A stretch of DNA of 64,000 nucleotides from Clostridiales bacterium (GCA_015055965.1 SVHG01000009.1:37001-101000); one strand, 5' to 3'; shown: positions 40,301-48,833, counted from the stretch's first letter. Notes: a model not told the origin generated them from the sequence alone. Made by a program: numbers and translations.

Positions 40301-42429
40301 ATAAGACCGGTACTTACGCTTTAGCTGCTACAGGCGACTACTTTGACGTTTACTTTGTAGATCCCGCTGAATATTACAAGCTAACCCTAAACGGCTCTTC
40401 ATTTGAAATTGAAAAGCCCATGGTAGAGGTTGTTTTAGATGGCGGTGCATACGCAGAGGATCAAACCCTTTCATTAAATATTAACGTTGCTTACACTCTT
40501 CCCGTTTACGAAGATGCAAATAACGTATTTAACGGCTGGTATTTAGATGCTGCTTGCACTCAACCCGCAGGCGAATCTATCGTTCCCACAACCGGAACAA
40601 CCCTTTACGCTTTATGGAAGGTTAAAGCAGTTTTAACCGTTGTTTATAATAACGGTAATGAAAACGGAGAATTTATTTATTCAGTAGGTGACGTTGTTAC
40701 CTTAGAAGATCCCGTTAAAACCAAGATGGCTTTCGTTGGTTGGTTCACAACTGAAGAATTAACGGAAGGCAGCGAATGGACAAACGGTACTGTAATTGAA
40801 GAAGACACGACCGTTTACGCTAAGTGGGAAGCAGCACCTGCATTCTATAACACTTATACCATTACCCGTTTCACCGATACTAATACAACCGGTAAGGGTA
40901 GTATTTACTGCTATAAGAGCTATTCTACAGGTCCTTATACCTTTGCAATTGATGCAAACGGTAACGGCGTAGGTTCTAACTCACCCTTCAACGGCAACTT
41001 TACCGTAGAAAATTACAATAAAGAAACCGGTTACCTTGAAATTCACTTCAAATCAGAGGTTTACTACGGTTACTTAGATAACGAAACCGGTATTATCGTT
41101 ACTGAATATATCAAGGATAGAGATCTTAACCAAGTATACTTCTTCAACCCCTTCACTACCGCAGAAGTAGTTTCTTCTCAAGTATCTCACTCATACTGGA
41201 ACAAGGGCTTCTCAAGAGCAATTCAATACACTCTTGAATCTACCACTTACTCTATCTTCGTTCACGATAACAACGTATATTACAACGTAACCTTCAAGAA
41301 CGGCGAAGGCGCTGAAATTGCTGCATTAGATTGCTATACCTCAAATACCGTTTACGTTTACGATGCAAACGGCGCGATTATCGCTAAATTTGCACACGAC
41401 GGTACTTCACTTCAAGCTATGGATGGTTTTGAAGGTACTTACGCAACTGCTGACGGCGAAATCGTTGTTAACGGCGTTTCAACCATCACTATCGGTGGTG
41501 TAGACGGTACTTACACAAAGGCTGCTGAAGGCGCTTCATATACTCACGATGCATACGTTGGCGAATGTTACTATGAAGTAACCTTAACCGTTGACGGTTA
41601 CACCGCAGTAGTTGTTAAGCCTATGGTAACCATCACTTATGAAACGGATGGTAAGGCAGTAATTGAAGCTTCAGTTACCAATAAGAATATTGCTTTCGGT
41701 CTTCCCACTCCTGAAAACGATGCGTTTATATTCCGCGCTTGGTATTTTGATGCTGACTTTAATAACGCAGTTCCCGCAGATTTCATTCCTACTGAAGACG
41801 TTGTTGTTTACGCTAAGTGGGCAGAAAAGGTTGTTCTAACCGTAGTTTACGGCAACGGATTAGATAACGCAACCAGCGACTATGCAGTTGGTGATACCAT
41901 TACTTTGGTTGTTCCCGGTGCAACTAACGGATTATTCTTTGAAGGTTGGTATGAAGATGCTAGCTTCACCGTTCCCTTTACTGCAACTACCATAAATGGT
42001 TCAATAACCGTTTACTGTAACTGGACAAGTGAAGTTCCCTTCACTATGACTCAATATAGTTCAACCTATGCAATGAAATATGATGCAGCAGCCGGAACTT
42101 GGACCTCTTCAAACCAAGGTAAGGGTAGCTCATCTTCTGGTTTAATTATTACTGCAGATAGCGTTGATATCGAAATCACCTTTGATTGGGTTGTATCTTC
42201 AGAATCAGGATGGGATGCTGTATACGTTTACGCTAACGGTCAACAACTAGTAAATAAGAGTTCTGGTAGCGGTGAAAAGAGTGGTACTATTACCATTACT
42301 TTAAGAGCTGGCAACAACTTACAAGTTTACTATAGTAAGGATGGCAGTGGTAATACGGGTAGCGATACCGCAACCATTAGCAATCTAACCGTTGCAGGTT
42401 CTCCCGTTACGGATGCAGATATTGCTTAA
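37357..42429 (+). CDS. Giant surface lipoprotein with Cys-pair tandem repeats and InlB-type repeats, 1690 aa
   Basis: AAAGGAAGG precedes the ATG. The signal ends in SLFAC (Cys22). Residues 23-100 are a diverged half-unit with a CxxC (VCENCGE). Residues 101-322 are three nearly identical 74-residue repeats, each with the motif HACECxxVEEV and a trailing 'SVYGTVSISID' strand. A unique region follows, then several InlB/Flg_new units ('FKGWMLNGE', 'FRGWYLDAEF', 'FNGWYLDAAC', 'FVGWFTTEEL'). These alternate with ~150-residue beta-rich modules that begin 'YYGTYYGTEL' or 'FYNTYTITRF' and end in 'GTY..' strands. Residues 1558-1690 are a separate beta-sandwich (ITFDWVVSSESGWDAVYVYANG) that may bind ligand. 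A hairpin terminator follows. The role is inferred as adhesion or surface binding. Confidence 0.82.
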   Translation: MKRIKISLMVITIMILSSLFACSHMHILGNWFIDVEPTAEKEGLYVQVCENCGERIEKVIPALSDESVWTLTETVEPDHKNLGKKVYNSIYGEVTVVLDYVPHVYGEYTLTVNPTLTDAGKATHACECDYVEEVEVPALTDSVWTVTTTPATHFEEGVDVYTSVYGTVSISIDVVPHAYGAYTLTVNPTLTDAGKATHACECGHVEEVDVPALTDSAWTVTTTPATHFEEGVDVYTSVYGTVSISIDVVPHAYGAYTLTVTPTLADAGKATHACECGHVEEVDVPALTDSVWTVESTTVPTYDKDGVDTYSSVYGAVEVVVASLVAPFDVKTYHSINFDASNEDLWKNGVVAYDKVWSNASITLDDYGCGIGTAYPFRGAYKFFIVDALTGEIRVEAYDQLTEEVFVQDPESWDPEEGTWQTVGVVDEDGNPVYNWETPASVYTAWMDMATGLIIAPRNNDFRDVNLYTHLEAGLIDATAIASAWNGAMAIEYTFAGVTHSIFVYDDRAYFGVSFVDLSGNAIAANECFSAANLHVLAKDGSLIVGFAANEEGKLVISDGVEGNFVNGESTLYLNGNGVANLNGNVGTYVINDSNIGVYVNGEYLEVTVDGATFTSVKPMVTVAFDGGEYATIDAVEVNKNIAIDLPTPTHEQYTFKGWMLNGEIVAQSYAPSASVTLVASWKAKVVITLVGSLEADNVLYLGEGDVIGDYLPVYGLNVEIGKIFRGWYLDAEFGVELPEDAVLSEEDVAVTVYAKWDELPAYYGTYYGTELYNAGYGNYGGKTLTIDENGNISGLKTGTVVDYDPETQVVNWKETSGTLRNFFFNADLGVIAVPYSSSGTEISNDFYFLSRNNPSNGKVNAYYGIKAAKTPGSSSRGWYAHFVNAETDLGTREVFLYNNRIYSDFTAVNGLGNPVTAATVKNEKIVVVKDVNGNVIVSVASKGTSFASTSDTVDLDAYFGTYTNGAETVILDGVGGIVYGDKTGTYALAATGDYFDVYFVDPAEYYKLTLNGSSFEIEKPMVEVVLDGGAYAEDQTLSLNINVAYTLPVYEDANNVFNGWYLDAACTQPAGESIVPTTGTTLYALWKVKAVLTVVYNNGNENGEFIYSVGDVVTLEDPVKTKMAFVGWFTTEELTEGSEWTNGTVIEEDTTVYAKWEAAPAFYNTYTITRFTDTNTTGKGSIYCYKSYSTGPYTFAIDANGNGVGSNSPFNGNFTVENYNKETGYLEIHFKSEVYYGYLDNETGIIVTEYIKDRDLNQVYFFNPFTTAEVVSSQVSHSYWNKGFSRAIQYTLESTTYSIFVHDNNVYYNVTFKNGEGAEIAALDCYTSNTVYVYDANGAIIAKFAHDGTSLQAMDGFEGTYATADGEIVVNGVSTITIGGVDGTYTKAAEGASYTHDAYVGECYYEVTLTVDGYTAVVVKPMVTITYETDGKAVIEASVTNKNIAFGLPTPENDAFIFRAWYFDADFNNAVPADFIPTEDVVVYAKWAEKVVLTVVYGNGLDNATSDYAVGDTITLVVPGATNGLFFEGWYEDASFTVPFTATTINGSITVYCNWTSEVPFTMTQYSSTYAMKYDAAAGTWTSSNQGKGSSSSGLIITADSVDIEITFDWVVSSESGWDAVYVYANGQQLVNKSSGSGEKSGTITITLRAGNNLQVYYSKDGSGNTGSDTATISNLTVAGSPVTDADIA
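37657..38322 (+). repeat. Three tandem 222-bp coding repeats
   Basis: Units start at 37657, 37879 and 38101 (each begins GTTCC[C/T]CACG) and have exactly 222-base (74-codon) spacing. Units 2 and 3 are near-identical over their first two thirds, and the third diverges at its 3' end. The high nucleotide identity suggests recent duplication or gene-conversion homogenisation. Confidence 0.9.
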
Positions 42430-42460
42430 TATTTAAGCATAAATCCAAAACAAAACCAAA

Positions 42461-42493
42461 AAGCACTTGGAATTTCTCCAAGTGCTTTTTTTG
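42461..42493 (+). terminator. Intrinsic terminator of the 1690-aa lipoprotein gene
   Basis: AAGCACTTGG (42461-42470) pairs perfectly with CCAAGTGCTT (42478-42487), and the T-run extends to 42492. Confidence 0.92.
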
Positions 42494-42500
42494 TTTATAA

Positions 42501-42535
42501 GTTGCGATAATCGTGCTATAGCAAGACTTTTTATT
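42501..42535 (+). repeat. Dispersed hairpin element, copy 4
   Basis: GTTGCG, core ATAATCGTGCTATAGC, then AAGACTTTTT. It lies ten bases after a complete intrinsic terminator, so terminating function would be redundant. Confidence 0.65.
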
Positions 42536-42875
42536 GCAAAAACAACAAAAAACACACCTTTAGTTAGCTTAAAAGCGTGTTTTAATTTTATTTAAGTTAG
42601 AGTGCTATTTATAATTACTTACTGTTTTCTTCAACGCCAACTGAACGATTGCTCCAAACGTGGGGGTATTACCAATATAGATTAAGCTCATCAATTATAG
42701 AAGGGATAGGGAAGAGTATATGCTTGGTTTTAAAAAATAACCAATATTTCTATGAATAAACGCTTCTTGTTATTCAAGGAGTGTTTTTTGTGTCTAATTG
42801 GAGGAAAATAAGCGGTGATTAGTTTAAATATAATTAAGTAATAAATGAATTAAGTAATAAATGGCATAAAATCAT
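42536..42875. other. Spacer with orphan terminator and no supported gene
   Basis: Contains an imperfect hairpin (AAACACACCTTT / AAAAGCGTGTTT, about 42552-42586). It then has a stretch (42600-42755) with more mixed composition than the rest of the spacer but only short open frames. On the minus strand two overlapping frames (28 codons ending at 42605; about 16 codons ending at 42615) could be gene remnants. An intrinsic terminator with no visible gene in front of it follows at 42758. AT-rich sequence then leads to the next promoter. Confidence 0.5.
42758..42789 (+). terminator. Intrinsic terminator with no upstream gene
   Basis: AAACGCTTCTTG (42758-42769) pairs with CAAGGAGTGTTT (42775-42786) through 12 pairs including two G-T wobbles, with a 5-base loop and a T-run. 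No reading frame ends just upstream. Confidence 0.75.
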
Positions 42876-42905
42876 TTGTTTATATGCGTTAGTATGTGAT
42901 ATAAT
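42876..42905 (+). promoter_or_regulatory. Promoter of the 690-aa lipoprotein gene
   Basis: A perfect TATAAT (42900-42905) is preceded by TGA, giving an extended -10. TTGTTT (42876-42881) sits 18 bases upstream as the -35. The leader is about 70 bases and ends in AAAGGAG before the ATG at 42981. Confidence 0.75.
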
Positions 42906-42980
42906 ACCTCCATACTTTTTATTTTGGTCAGCTTCTTTTACGGTAGTGATGGGAGCTGGTAAAACCTAAAGGAGAAAATT

Positions 42981-45053
42981 ATGAAAAAAAGTATTTTAGT
43001 AGGTTTAATTACTATTCTTTTCGCTTTTTGCCTTATTGCATGTGGAGAAGTAAGCCTCTACACCGTTACTTTTGACGGCGCAGGTATAATTGAAAACGAC
43101 GAAATTAAGGTTCACCACGAAGCTACGGTTAAAAAGCCTGAAGATCCTATCGTGGAAGGCTATAATTTTGATGGTTGGTTCGTTGGTGAAGAAGAATATG
43201 ATTTTGCAACACCCGTAACAGAAAATATTACGTTGGTTGCAAAGTTTTCTGCAATAGAATACACCGTTACCTTTAATACGGACGGTGGTAACGCTATTGA
43301 CGGCCAAACCGTAAGCTATAACGGAAAGGCTCAAAAGCCCGCTGATCCTGAAAAAGAGGGATATAACTTCGTTGGTTGGTTCGTTGGTGAAAACGAATAT
43401 GATTTTGCGAACGTTGTTACTGAAAGCATGGAAATCGTTGCTAAATGGCAAATTAAAACCTTTGCGGTAACCTTTGATTCTAACGGAGCAGGTGCAGTTG
43501 AAGGCCAAACCGTAAACTATAATGAAAAGGCTCAAAAGCCCGCTGATCCTCAAAAGGATGGCTTTGTTTTCGTTGGTTGGTATGCTGGTGAAAGCGAATA
43601 TGATTTTGAAGCTCCCGTTACTGCTCCCGTTGAGCTTGTTGCCGTTTACGAAGAAGAAATTGTTTTTGCAGACGTAATCGGTGCATGGGCAGGCGAAGAA
43701 AATGCGTCAGGTGCGAGTTTTGCAACCTATTCAATTATTATTAATGCAGATGGAACGGGTAGTGGTTCTTACACAATGCAAGGCTACGAAATGCCTATGA
43801 CTATTACGGGCTTTGCTATTGAAAACAATAGATTGGTTATGTCTTACGACGGTAAAACCCATCAATTTGCAATAAAGGAAGGCAAGCTTGTTGCAGCAGG
43901 TATTTATAGCGGTTCTTACGGTAGTATTGAGCTTGCTCCCAGCAATATCGTTGTAGCAGAACTTGCAAGCGTTTACGAAGGCGCAGAAGAATATTCTGGA
44001 ATGAGTATTCCTTACACCTTAACCGTAACAGATGCAGGCGTTAGCGTAAAAATGGATATGTTTGGCGATATAAGCGAGCTTGAAGTTGTAGAACTTTCTA
44101 ATAAATTAGTTTTAAGCTATTACGGTTTAGACGTTGTTCTTGTATACGACGGTGAAAAATTCGTTGGTAACGGAGCAATGGGTGGTGCTTTAGTTCTTAC
44201 GGAAAAGGTTGTTGTTCCTCAAGAGCCTATAGCTATGGATGCTATCGTTGGCTCATGGGCAGGTAAAGAAATTACCTCTTACGGCAACTATGATTATACC
44301 TTTACCGTTAAAGCAGACGGAACCGGTAACGGTGTTTACGTTGATGAAGCAGGCGAATGGCCTACAGATTTTGAAATAACTTCTATTGTTATTAACGGTA
44401 ATAAGGTTACTTTAAGCGCAGTTATAGCAGAAAGAAATTACTCAATCGAGTTTACTTATGCAGACGGCGTTATGACCTCAGATATGGGATTCGTATGGGG
44501 CGCAATTACTGTTGAAAAGGTTATCACCGTTGCTGATATCGCAGGTAGATACGAAGGCGTTGAAACCTTCTACGGAATGGACTTTGCAGGTTATATGGTA
44601 ATTAACGCTGACGGAACCGGAAACGCAGATTTTGACGGAATGACCGTTGATATTACTGCAGTTGCTATTTCAGGCAATACCGTAACCGTTACTCACGATA
44701 TGGGTACAACGGTGTTCACCTATGCAGACGGCGTTATGACTTCAGACGCAGGTTTTATGGGTGGAACTATTTCAGTTGAAAGGGTAATGACCGTTGCTGA
44801 TATCGCAGGTAGATACGAAGGCGTTGAAACCTTCTACGGAATGGACTTTGCAGGTTATATGGTAATTAACGCTGACGGAACCGGAAACGCAGATTTTGAC
44901 GGAATGACCGTTGATATTACTGCAGTTGCTATTTCAGGCAATACCGTAACCGTTACTCACGATATGGGTACAACGGTGTTCACCTATGCAGACGGCGTTA
45001 TGACTTCAGATGCAGGCTTTATGGGCGGAACTATTTCAGTTGAAAAGGCATAA
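42981..45053 (+). CDS. Surface lipoprotein: three InlB-type repeats plus five ~90-residue beta modules, 690 aa
   Basis: AAAGGAG precedes the ATG. The signal ends in CLIAC (Cys21). Residues 26-230 are three textbook InlB B-repeat/Flg_new units (VTFDxxG.....G..V.Y...A.KP.DP...GY.F.GWF.GE..YDF). From residue 233 come five beta-rich modules of about 80-95 residues with the pattern 'ADIxGxYxG', 'xxINADGTGxxxx', 'AIxxNxVxxxxD' and 'FTYADGVMTSD'. The last two are almost identical. A strong promoter lies upstream and a hairpin downstream. I do not recognise the module; the pattern suggests a small barrel, possibly a ligand-binding or spacer unit. Confidence 0.85.
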   Translation: MKKSILVGLITILFAFCLIACGEVSLYTVTFDGAGIIENDEIKVHHEATVKKPEDPIVEGYNFDGWFVGEEEYDFATPVTENITLVAKFSAIEYTVTFNTDGGNAIDGQTVSYNGKAQKPADPEKEGYNFVGWFVGENEYDFANVVTESMEIVAKWQIKTFAVTFDSNGAGAVEGQTVNYNEKAQKPADPQKDGFVFVGWYAGESEYDFEAPVTAPVELVAVYEEEIVFADVIGAWAGEENASGASFATYSIIINADGTGSGSYTMQGYEMPMTITGFAIENNRLVMSYDGKTHQFAIKEGKLVAAGIYSGSYGSIELAPSNIVVAELASVYEGAEEYSGMSIPYTLTVTDAGVSVKMDMFGDISELEVVELSNKLVLSYYGLDVVLVYDGEKFVGNGAMGGALVLTEKVVVPQEPIAMDAIVGSWAGKEITSYGNYDYTFTVKADGTGNGVYVDEAGEWPTDFEITSIVINGNKVTLSAVIAERNYSIEFTYADGVMTSDMGFVWGAITVEKVITVADIAGRYEGVETFYGMDFAGYMVINADGTGNADFDGMTVDITAVAISGNTVTVTHDMGTTVFTYADGVMTSDAGFMGGTISVERVMTVADIAGRYEGVETFYGMDFAGYMVINADGTGNADFDGMTVDITAVAISGNTVTVTHDMGTTVFTYADGVMTSDAGFMGGTISVEKA
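44527..45050 (+). repeat. Two near-identical 264-bp tandem coding repeats
   Basis: Units begin CCGTTGCTGATATCGC at 44527 and 44791. By eye they differ by only a few bases near their 3' ends (GACGCAGGTTTT against GATGCAGGCTTT). This is an in-frame, very recent duplication of one 88-codon module. Confidence 0.9.
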
Positions 45054-45074
45054 TAATTAAAAACAGACAACACA

Positions 45075-45110
45075 AAACCGCGAAAAAAACAAATTTTTCG
45101 CGGTTTGTTT
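45075..45110 (+). terminator. Hairpin after the 690-aa lipoprotein gene
   Basis: AAACCGCGAAAAA (45075-45087) pairs with TTTTTCGCGGTTT (45094-45106), followed by GTTTT. The T-tract is short, so read-through into the next gene, which starts at 45122 without a clear promoter of its own, is plausible. Confidence 0.7.
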
Positions 45111-45121
45111 TAAGGAATAAT

Positions 45122-48100
45122 ATGAAAAAGAAAATATATTTATTAGCAATAATTTTTATTATTTGCTTTGTTTGCGCTTGTACAACAAAGCAGTATACAG
45201 TAACTTTTGATACTGACGGCGGAAGCGTAGTAGCTAGCCAAACCGTTAACGAGGGTGATGCTGTAAACCAACCTTCAATCCCTGAAAAAGTGGGCTATAG
45301 GTTTATTAACTGGTATTTGAATGATCAAGTTTACGATTTTTCTTCTGCCGTTACAGGTGATATAACGATAAAGGCAAAATGGATAAAGCAAGTAAAAATT
45401 ACCTTTGACTCAAAGGGCGGTAGCGCTGTTAGCGAGCAAATAATAGATAAAGGTTTAACCGCGCAAAAGCCACAAAATCCAACGAACGGCGAATATGTAT
45501 TTGACGGTTGGTATTTGGGTGAAAGCCAATTTGATTTTTCTACGAGCGTAGAAGAAGATATCACGCTAATTGCAAAGTGGAAAACGGCAAGCTTTACCGT
45601 AACTTACAACTATGCAGACGGCAGTACTGAAACAAAGGAACAGTTAGGTGGAACGCTATTCGAAAATAAAACGCCTGCAACAGCTTTAGCTTTTGACGGC
45701 TGGTATACGGCAGATGGTGTTTTATATAATAGTGAAAGCGCAGTAGAGGCGTCTATTGAGGTTTACGAAAATAGTTATACAAAAGGGCTTAACTTCGAAG
45801 AAGGTGCTGTTGTTGGATACGAAGGCGAAAGCGCAAAGGTTGTAATTCCTGCTTACTATGGCGGTTTTAAGGTAGAAAGCATCAAAAAAGATGCCTTTGA
45901 AGGTGCAGAAATAACGGAAGTAACTTTTGGCTCTAGCCTAATTACGGTAGAAGAATACGCATTCCGCTCTTGTCATAGCTTGAAGGCGGTTAACTTTGGT
46001 AATAGCGTTCAAATACTTGGCGAAGGTGCTTTCTTTGATTGCCCGGCAATTGAAAAATTAGACCTTCCAAATTCTATTAAAGAAATAGGTTACGGTGCAT
46101 TTGCTCAAAAGCTTTATCTTTATGATATAGGCGAAGGAAGACAGGCTGTAATGCCGGACGAGTGTGCTTTGGAAGAAATTTCACTTCCGTTCATTGGCGC
46201 GTCTGCATATTATACGGATACCTCTTACTTATCTTATCTATTCGGTTGTTCAAATTACGCGCTTAACGCCTTTCACGCAGACGGTATTACGATAACAATG
46301 GGTGATGAAGACGTTACGGTGCATCTTTATACTGCAGTTCCAACCTCATTAAAGAAGGTTACCGTGCGTAATTTAGAAGTCGTTCCCGATAACGCGTTTT
46401 ACGGTTGCGTATATTTAGAAAGTATCGTGTTTGATAGTGAAGCGGTTACCATTATTGGTGAAAGCGCATTTGAATCTTGTATAAATGCAAATATTGAAGG
46501 TATCGAAAGCGCAGAGGTTATTGGTGATAGGGCGTTTTTCGGCTCTTCATTAAAGGAAGCAAGCTTCCCAAATCTTCTTACTATTGGTGAATTAAGCTTT
46601 GCGAATACCTTAATTGAAGAATTTGTTGCAAGCGAATTTTTAATGGAAATAGGAATGGGGGCATTTTCAAATACTTCAATAAGTGAAATCGTTATTCCCG
46701 AAAGCGTTCAGGTAATTGACGATATGGCTTTTTACAACTGCTCAAATCTTACAAAAATTTATTTTGAAAGTGAAACTCCCTGTGATCTTGGCGAAGCGTT
46801 ATTTACTATTTTAGAAGATGACGATCAGCTTTATTACAGCGACGTTGTAATTTACGTTCCTAACGGTAGCGGCGAAAATAAGCCTTATGAAGAATACCGC
46901 AAGCATTTATATATGCGTGATTACGCTTCAGGAATTTTCCCCGTTAAATTTGAAAACCAAACGGGGTATATCGTAGAGGGCGATTTATTGCTTGGCTACG
47001 TTAGTGAAGAGGGTGAGGATTACGACCACGTTGTAGTTCCCGTTGGAGTTAAAAAGATTGCAGATTTTGCATTCTATAACTTAGCCGGTATTAAAAGCGT
47101 TTCAATGCCAGAGGGCTTTGAGGTAATCGGTAAATACGTCTTTTATAACTGTACGTCTATTAAAAATCTTTACCTTCCTTCAACGTTAAAGGAAATTGAC
47201 GATTATGCTTTTGCGGGATTTTTCGTTGGTAACTACATTTCAAGAATATATCTTCCTGAAGGATTTAAACGCATTGGCGAAGGCGCGTTTTTAAGTAGCT
47301 TTAACTTAAAAATCGTAGATATTCCTTCAACGATAGAATACATAGGCTATCTTGCGTTTGGTATGTCTAATTCTTTAGAAAGATTTTATATAAGAGCTAC
47401 AACGCCACCTGCAGTAGGTGTTTATGAAAACGGTATTGAAGAACCCGATTACAGTATTTTCTCTGTTATAAACAGCGCAAAAACAATTATTTACGTGCCT
47501 TCAGGTAAGGCAACGACTGGTGAAAACGCAGGTAAATCTTATGCCGATATTTATAAAAACAGTTTAGGCTTTAAGGATTTTGCTTCTTACGTAAAGGCAA
47601 CTCCCAACGGCGCTGAGGTAGGCCATTATGGCGACGGCGAGCTATTTATTGATCTTGACGGAAGTGATACGGCTGTAATTTACACCGTTAAAGAGCTTGA
47701 TGAGCCAGATGAAGAAACAAGCAGTCGTTACGGCTATGAAAAAGAGTATGGCTCTTACGTTATAATTGGTAATATTTTAAAAATGAATTTTGCAAGCTAT
47801 GGCGAAATAACTGCAATTTATTCTAACAGAACGATTAACATTGGTTCTCTTAACGGAAAAGCCTACACCCTTAAAGAGCCTAAGAAATACTATGACGAAT
47901 ATAACTGGACGACCTTCGTTATGTACGAAAGGGCAGAGGGTGAAGGAAAGGGACTGTTCGATATGTACGGTTATTTCTTAACCCCCTTTGATTGGTCAAT
48001 AGATGGAAGCACTTTTAAAATCACTATAGACGGCAATAACGTTGCTCCCGAAAATTCTGCTTACCACGGGGCTGTTCAGTATAGCGGAAGCTATAATAAA

Positions 48101-48490
48101 ACAACCGATACGTTAAGCGTTGCATTTATGATGAATGATTACGATCAAATTATGGAATTTAGCGCAAGCTCAATTTTAACGGTCTATGCAACGGCAAAGG
48201 AAGAGAAATTTTTCGGTACGTATAAGGCTTTTTCTGACAATAACCCAGATTATGCTATGTATACGTTAGTTTCTTACGGTAACGGTAAAGTGGATATTTA
48301 TATAGGCGAAGCTCCATATTTAGGATTTGACTATACTATAGAAGATAACGTTGTTTCTATTGACTATTACGGAATGATTATAACGTTAACAATAGACGCA
48401 AACGGCAATATTTCAGGCTCTTTCTTAGGTATGGATAGTAATTTCGTTTACGAAGATCAGCTACTTCCTTCAACCGAAATGCCTTATTAA
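45122..48490 (+). CDS. BspA-type leucine-rich-repeat lipoprotein with InlB-type repeats, 1122 aa
   Basis: AAGG precedes the ATG at a short distance. The signal ends in FVCAC (Cys20). Two full InlB/Flg_new units and a third divergent one cover residues 22-190 (TFDTDGGS, VFDGWYLGE). Residues about 215-800 are LRR_5/BspA repeats (AFEGAEITEVTFG, AFFDCPAIEKLDLPNSIKEIGYGAF). They are interrupted by two turns with 'IYVPNGSG' and 'IYVPSGK' that recur where BspA arrays reset. Residues 830-1120 contain beta modules starting 'FFGTYKAFSD' like those in the neighbouring lipoproteins. BspA-type proteins of other gut and oral bacteria bind host or bacterial surfaces, and that role is inferred here. A hairpin terminator follows. 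Confidence 0.87.
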   Translation: MKKKIYLLAIIFIICFVCACTTKQYTVTFDTDGGSVVASQTVNEGDAVNQPSIPEKVGYRFINWYLNDQVYDFSSAVTGDITIKAKWIKQVKITFDSKGGSAVSEQIIDKGLTAQKPQNPTNGEYVFDGWYLGESQFDFSTSVEEDITLIAKWKTASFTVTYNYADGSTETKEQLGGTLFENKTPATALAFDGWYTADGVLYNSESAVEASIEVYENSYTKGLNFEEGAVVGYEGESAKVVIPAYYGGFKVESIKKDAFEGAEITEVTFGSSLITVEEYAFRSCHSLKAVNFGNSVQILGEGAFFDCPAIEKLDLPNSIKEIGYGAFAQKLYLYDIGEGRQAVMPDECALEEISLPFIGASAYYTDTSYLSYLFGCSNYALNAFHADGITITMGDEDVTVHLYTAVPTSLKKVTVRNLEVVPDNAFYGCVYLESIVFDSEAVTIIGESAFESCINANIEGIESAEVIGDRAFFGSSLKEASFPNLLTIGELSFANTLIEEFVASEFLMEIGMGAFSNTSISEIVIPESVQVIDDMAFYNCSNLTKIYFESETPCDLGEALFTILEDDDQLYYSDVVIYVPNGSGENKPYEEYRKHLYMRDYASGIFPVKFENQTGYIVEGDLLLGYVSEEGEDYDHVVVPVGVKKIADFAFYNLAGIKSVSMPEGFEVIGKYVFYNCTSIKNLYLPSTLKEIDDYAFAGFFVGNYISRIYLPEGFKRIGEGAFLSSFNLKIVDIPSTIEYIGYLAFGMSNSLERFYIRATTPPAVGVYENGIEEPDYSIFSVINSAKTIIYVPSGKATTGENAGKSYADIYKNSLGFKDFASYVKATPNGAEVGHYGDGELFIDLDGSDTAVIYTVKELDEPDEETSSRYGYEKEYGSYVIIGNILKMNFASYGEITAIYSNRTINIGSLNGKAYTLKEPKKYYDEYNWTTFVMYERAEGEGKGLFDMYGYFLTPFDWSIDGSTFKITIDGNNVAPENSAYHGAVQYSGSYNKTTDTLSVAFMMNDYDQIMEFSASSILTVYATAKEEKFFGTYKAFSDNNPDYAMYTLVSYGNGKVDIYIGEAPYLGFDYTIEDNVVSIDYYGMIITLTIDANGNISGSFLGMDSNFVYEDQLLPSTEMPY

Positions 48491-48531
48491 GAAAAAACGT
48501 TAAAAATTAAAAAAACCGCAACCATATATTG

Positions 48532-48575
48532 ATATGCACCCCCAAAGTTAGACGCTTTTGGAGGTGCATATTTTT
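48532..48575 (+). terminator. Intrinsic terminator of the BspA-type gene, ATGCACC-type hairpin
   Basis: ATATGCACC pairs with GGTGCATAT, with inner CC/GG and AAAG/CTTT pairs around one mismatch, followed by TTTTT. The arms match those of the hairpin at 10527-10571. Confidence 0.75.
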
Positions 48576-48584
48576 ATGGGATAA

Positions 48585-48619
48585 AAGTGCCGTTAATCGA
48601 CCTATATCGGCACTTTTTT
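48585..48619 (+). repeat. Dispersed hairpin element, copy 5 (best stem)
   Basis: AAGTGCCG pairs perfectly with CGGCACTT around the loop TTAATCGACCTATAT, followed by a T-run. It has the shape of an intrinsic terminator with a conserved loop. Confidence 0.75.
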
Positions 48620-48776
48620 AAAAAATAACATATAAAGAATAAATAATCGCATCATTGAAGAAAAGTCAAAAAAGGACCTATTTAATCTTTTCCGCTATTA
48701 AATTTAATAAAAAAAATTTAAAAAAGTTATCAAAAGAATATAAAGCGTGGACCGATTAGTGAGATTTATATTTTTT
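48620..48776. other. AT-rich spacer between convergent genes
   Basis: No open frame, promoter or hairpin that I can support. It lies between two copies of the dispersed element. Confidence 0.5.
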
Positions 48777-48813
48777 AAGTGCCGATAATCGCGCTATAGC
48801 GGGGCTTTTTATT
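48777..48813 (+). repeat. Dispersed hairpin element, copy 6
   Basis: AAGTGCCG, core ATAATCGCGCTATAGC, then GGGGCTTTTT. The stem has one mismatch. It is only about 160 bases from copy 5 and in the same orientation. Confidence 0.7.
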
Positions 48814-48833
48814 AAAAAACTAAATAAAAAAGC

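Noticed and set aside
43005..43553. Long antisense open frame (182 codons) opposite the InlB repeats
   Set aside because: It mirrors the repetitive coding strand, has no ribosome site or plausible start, and is typical of shadows of low-complexity genes.
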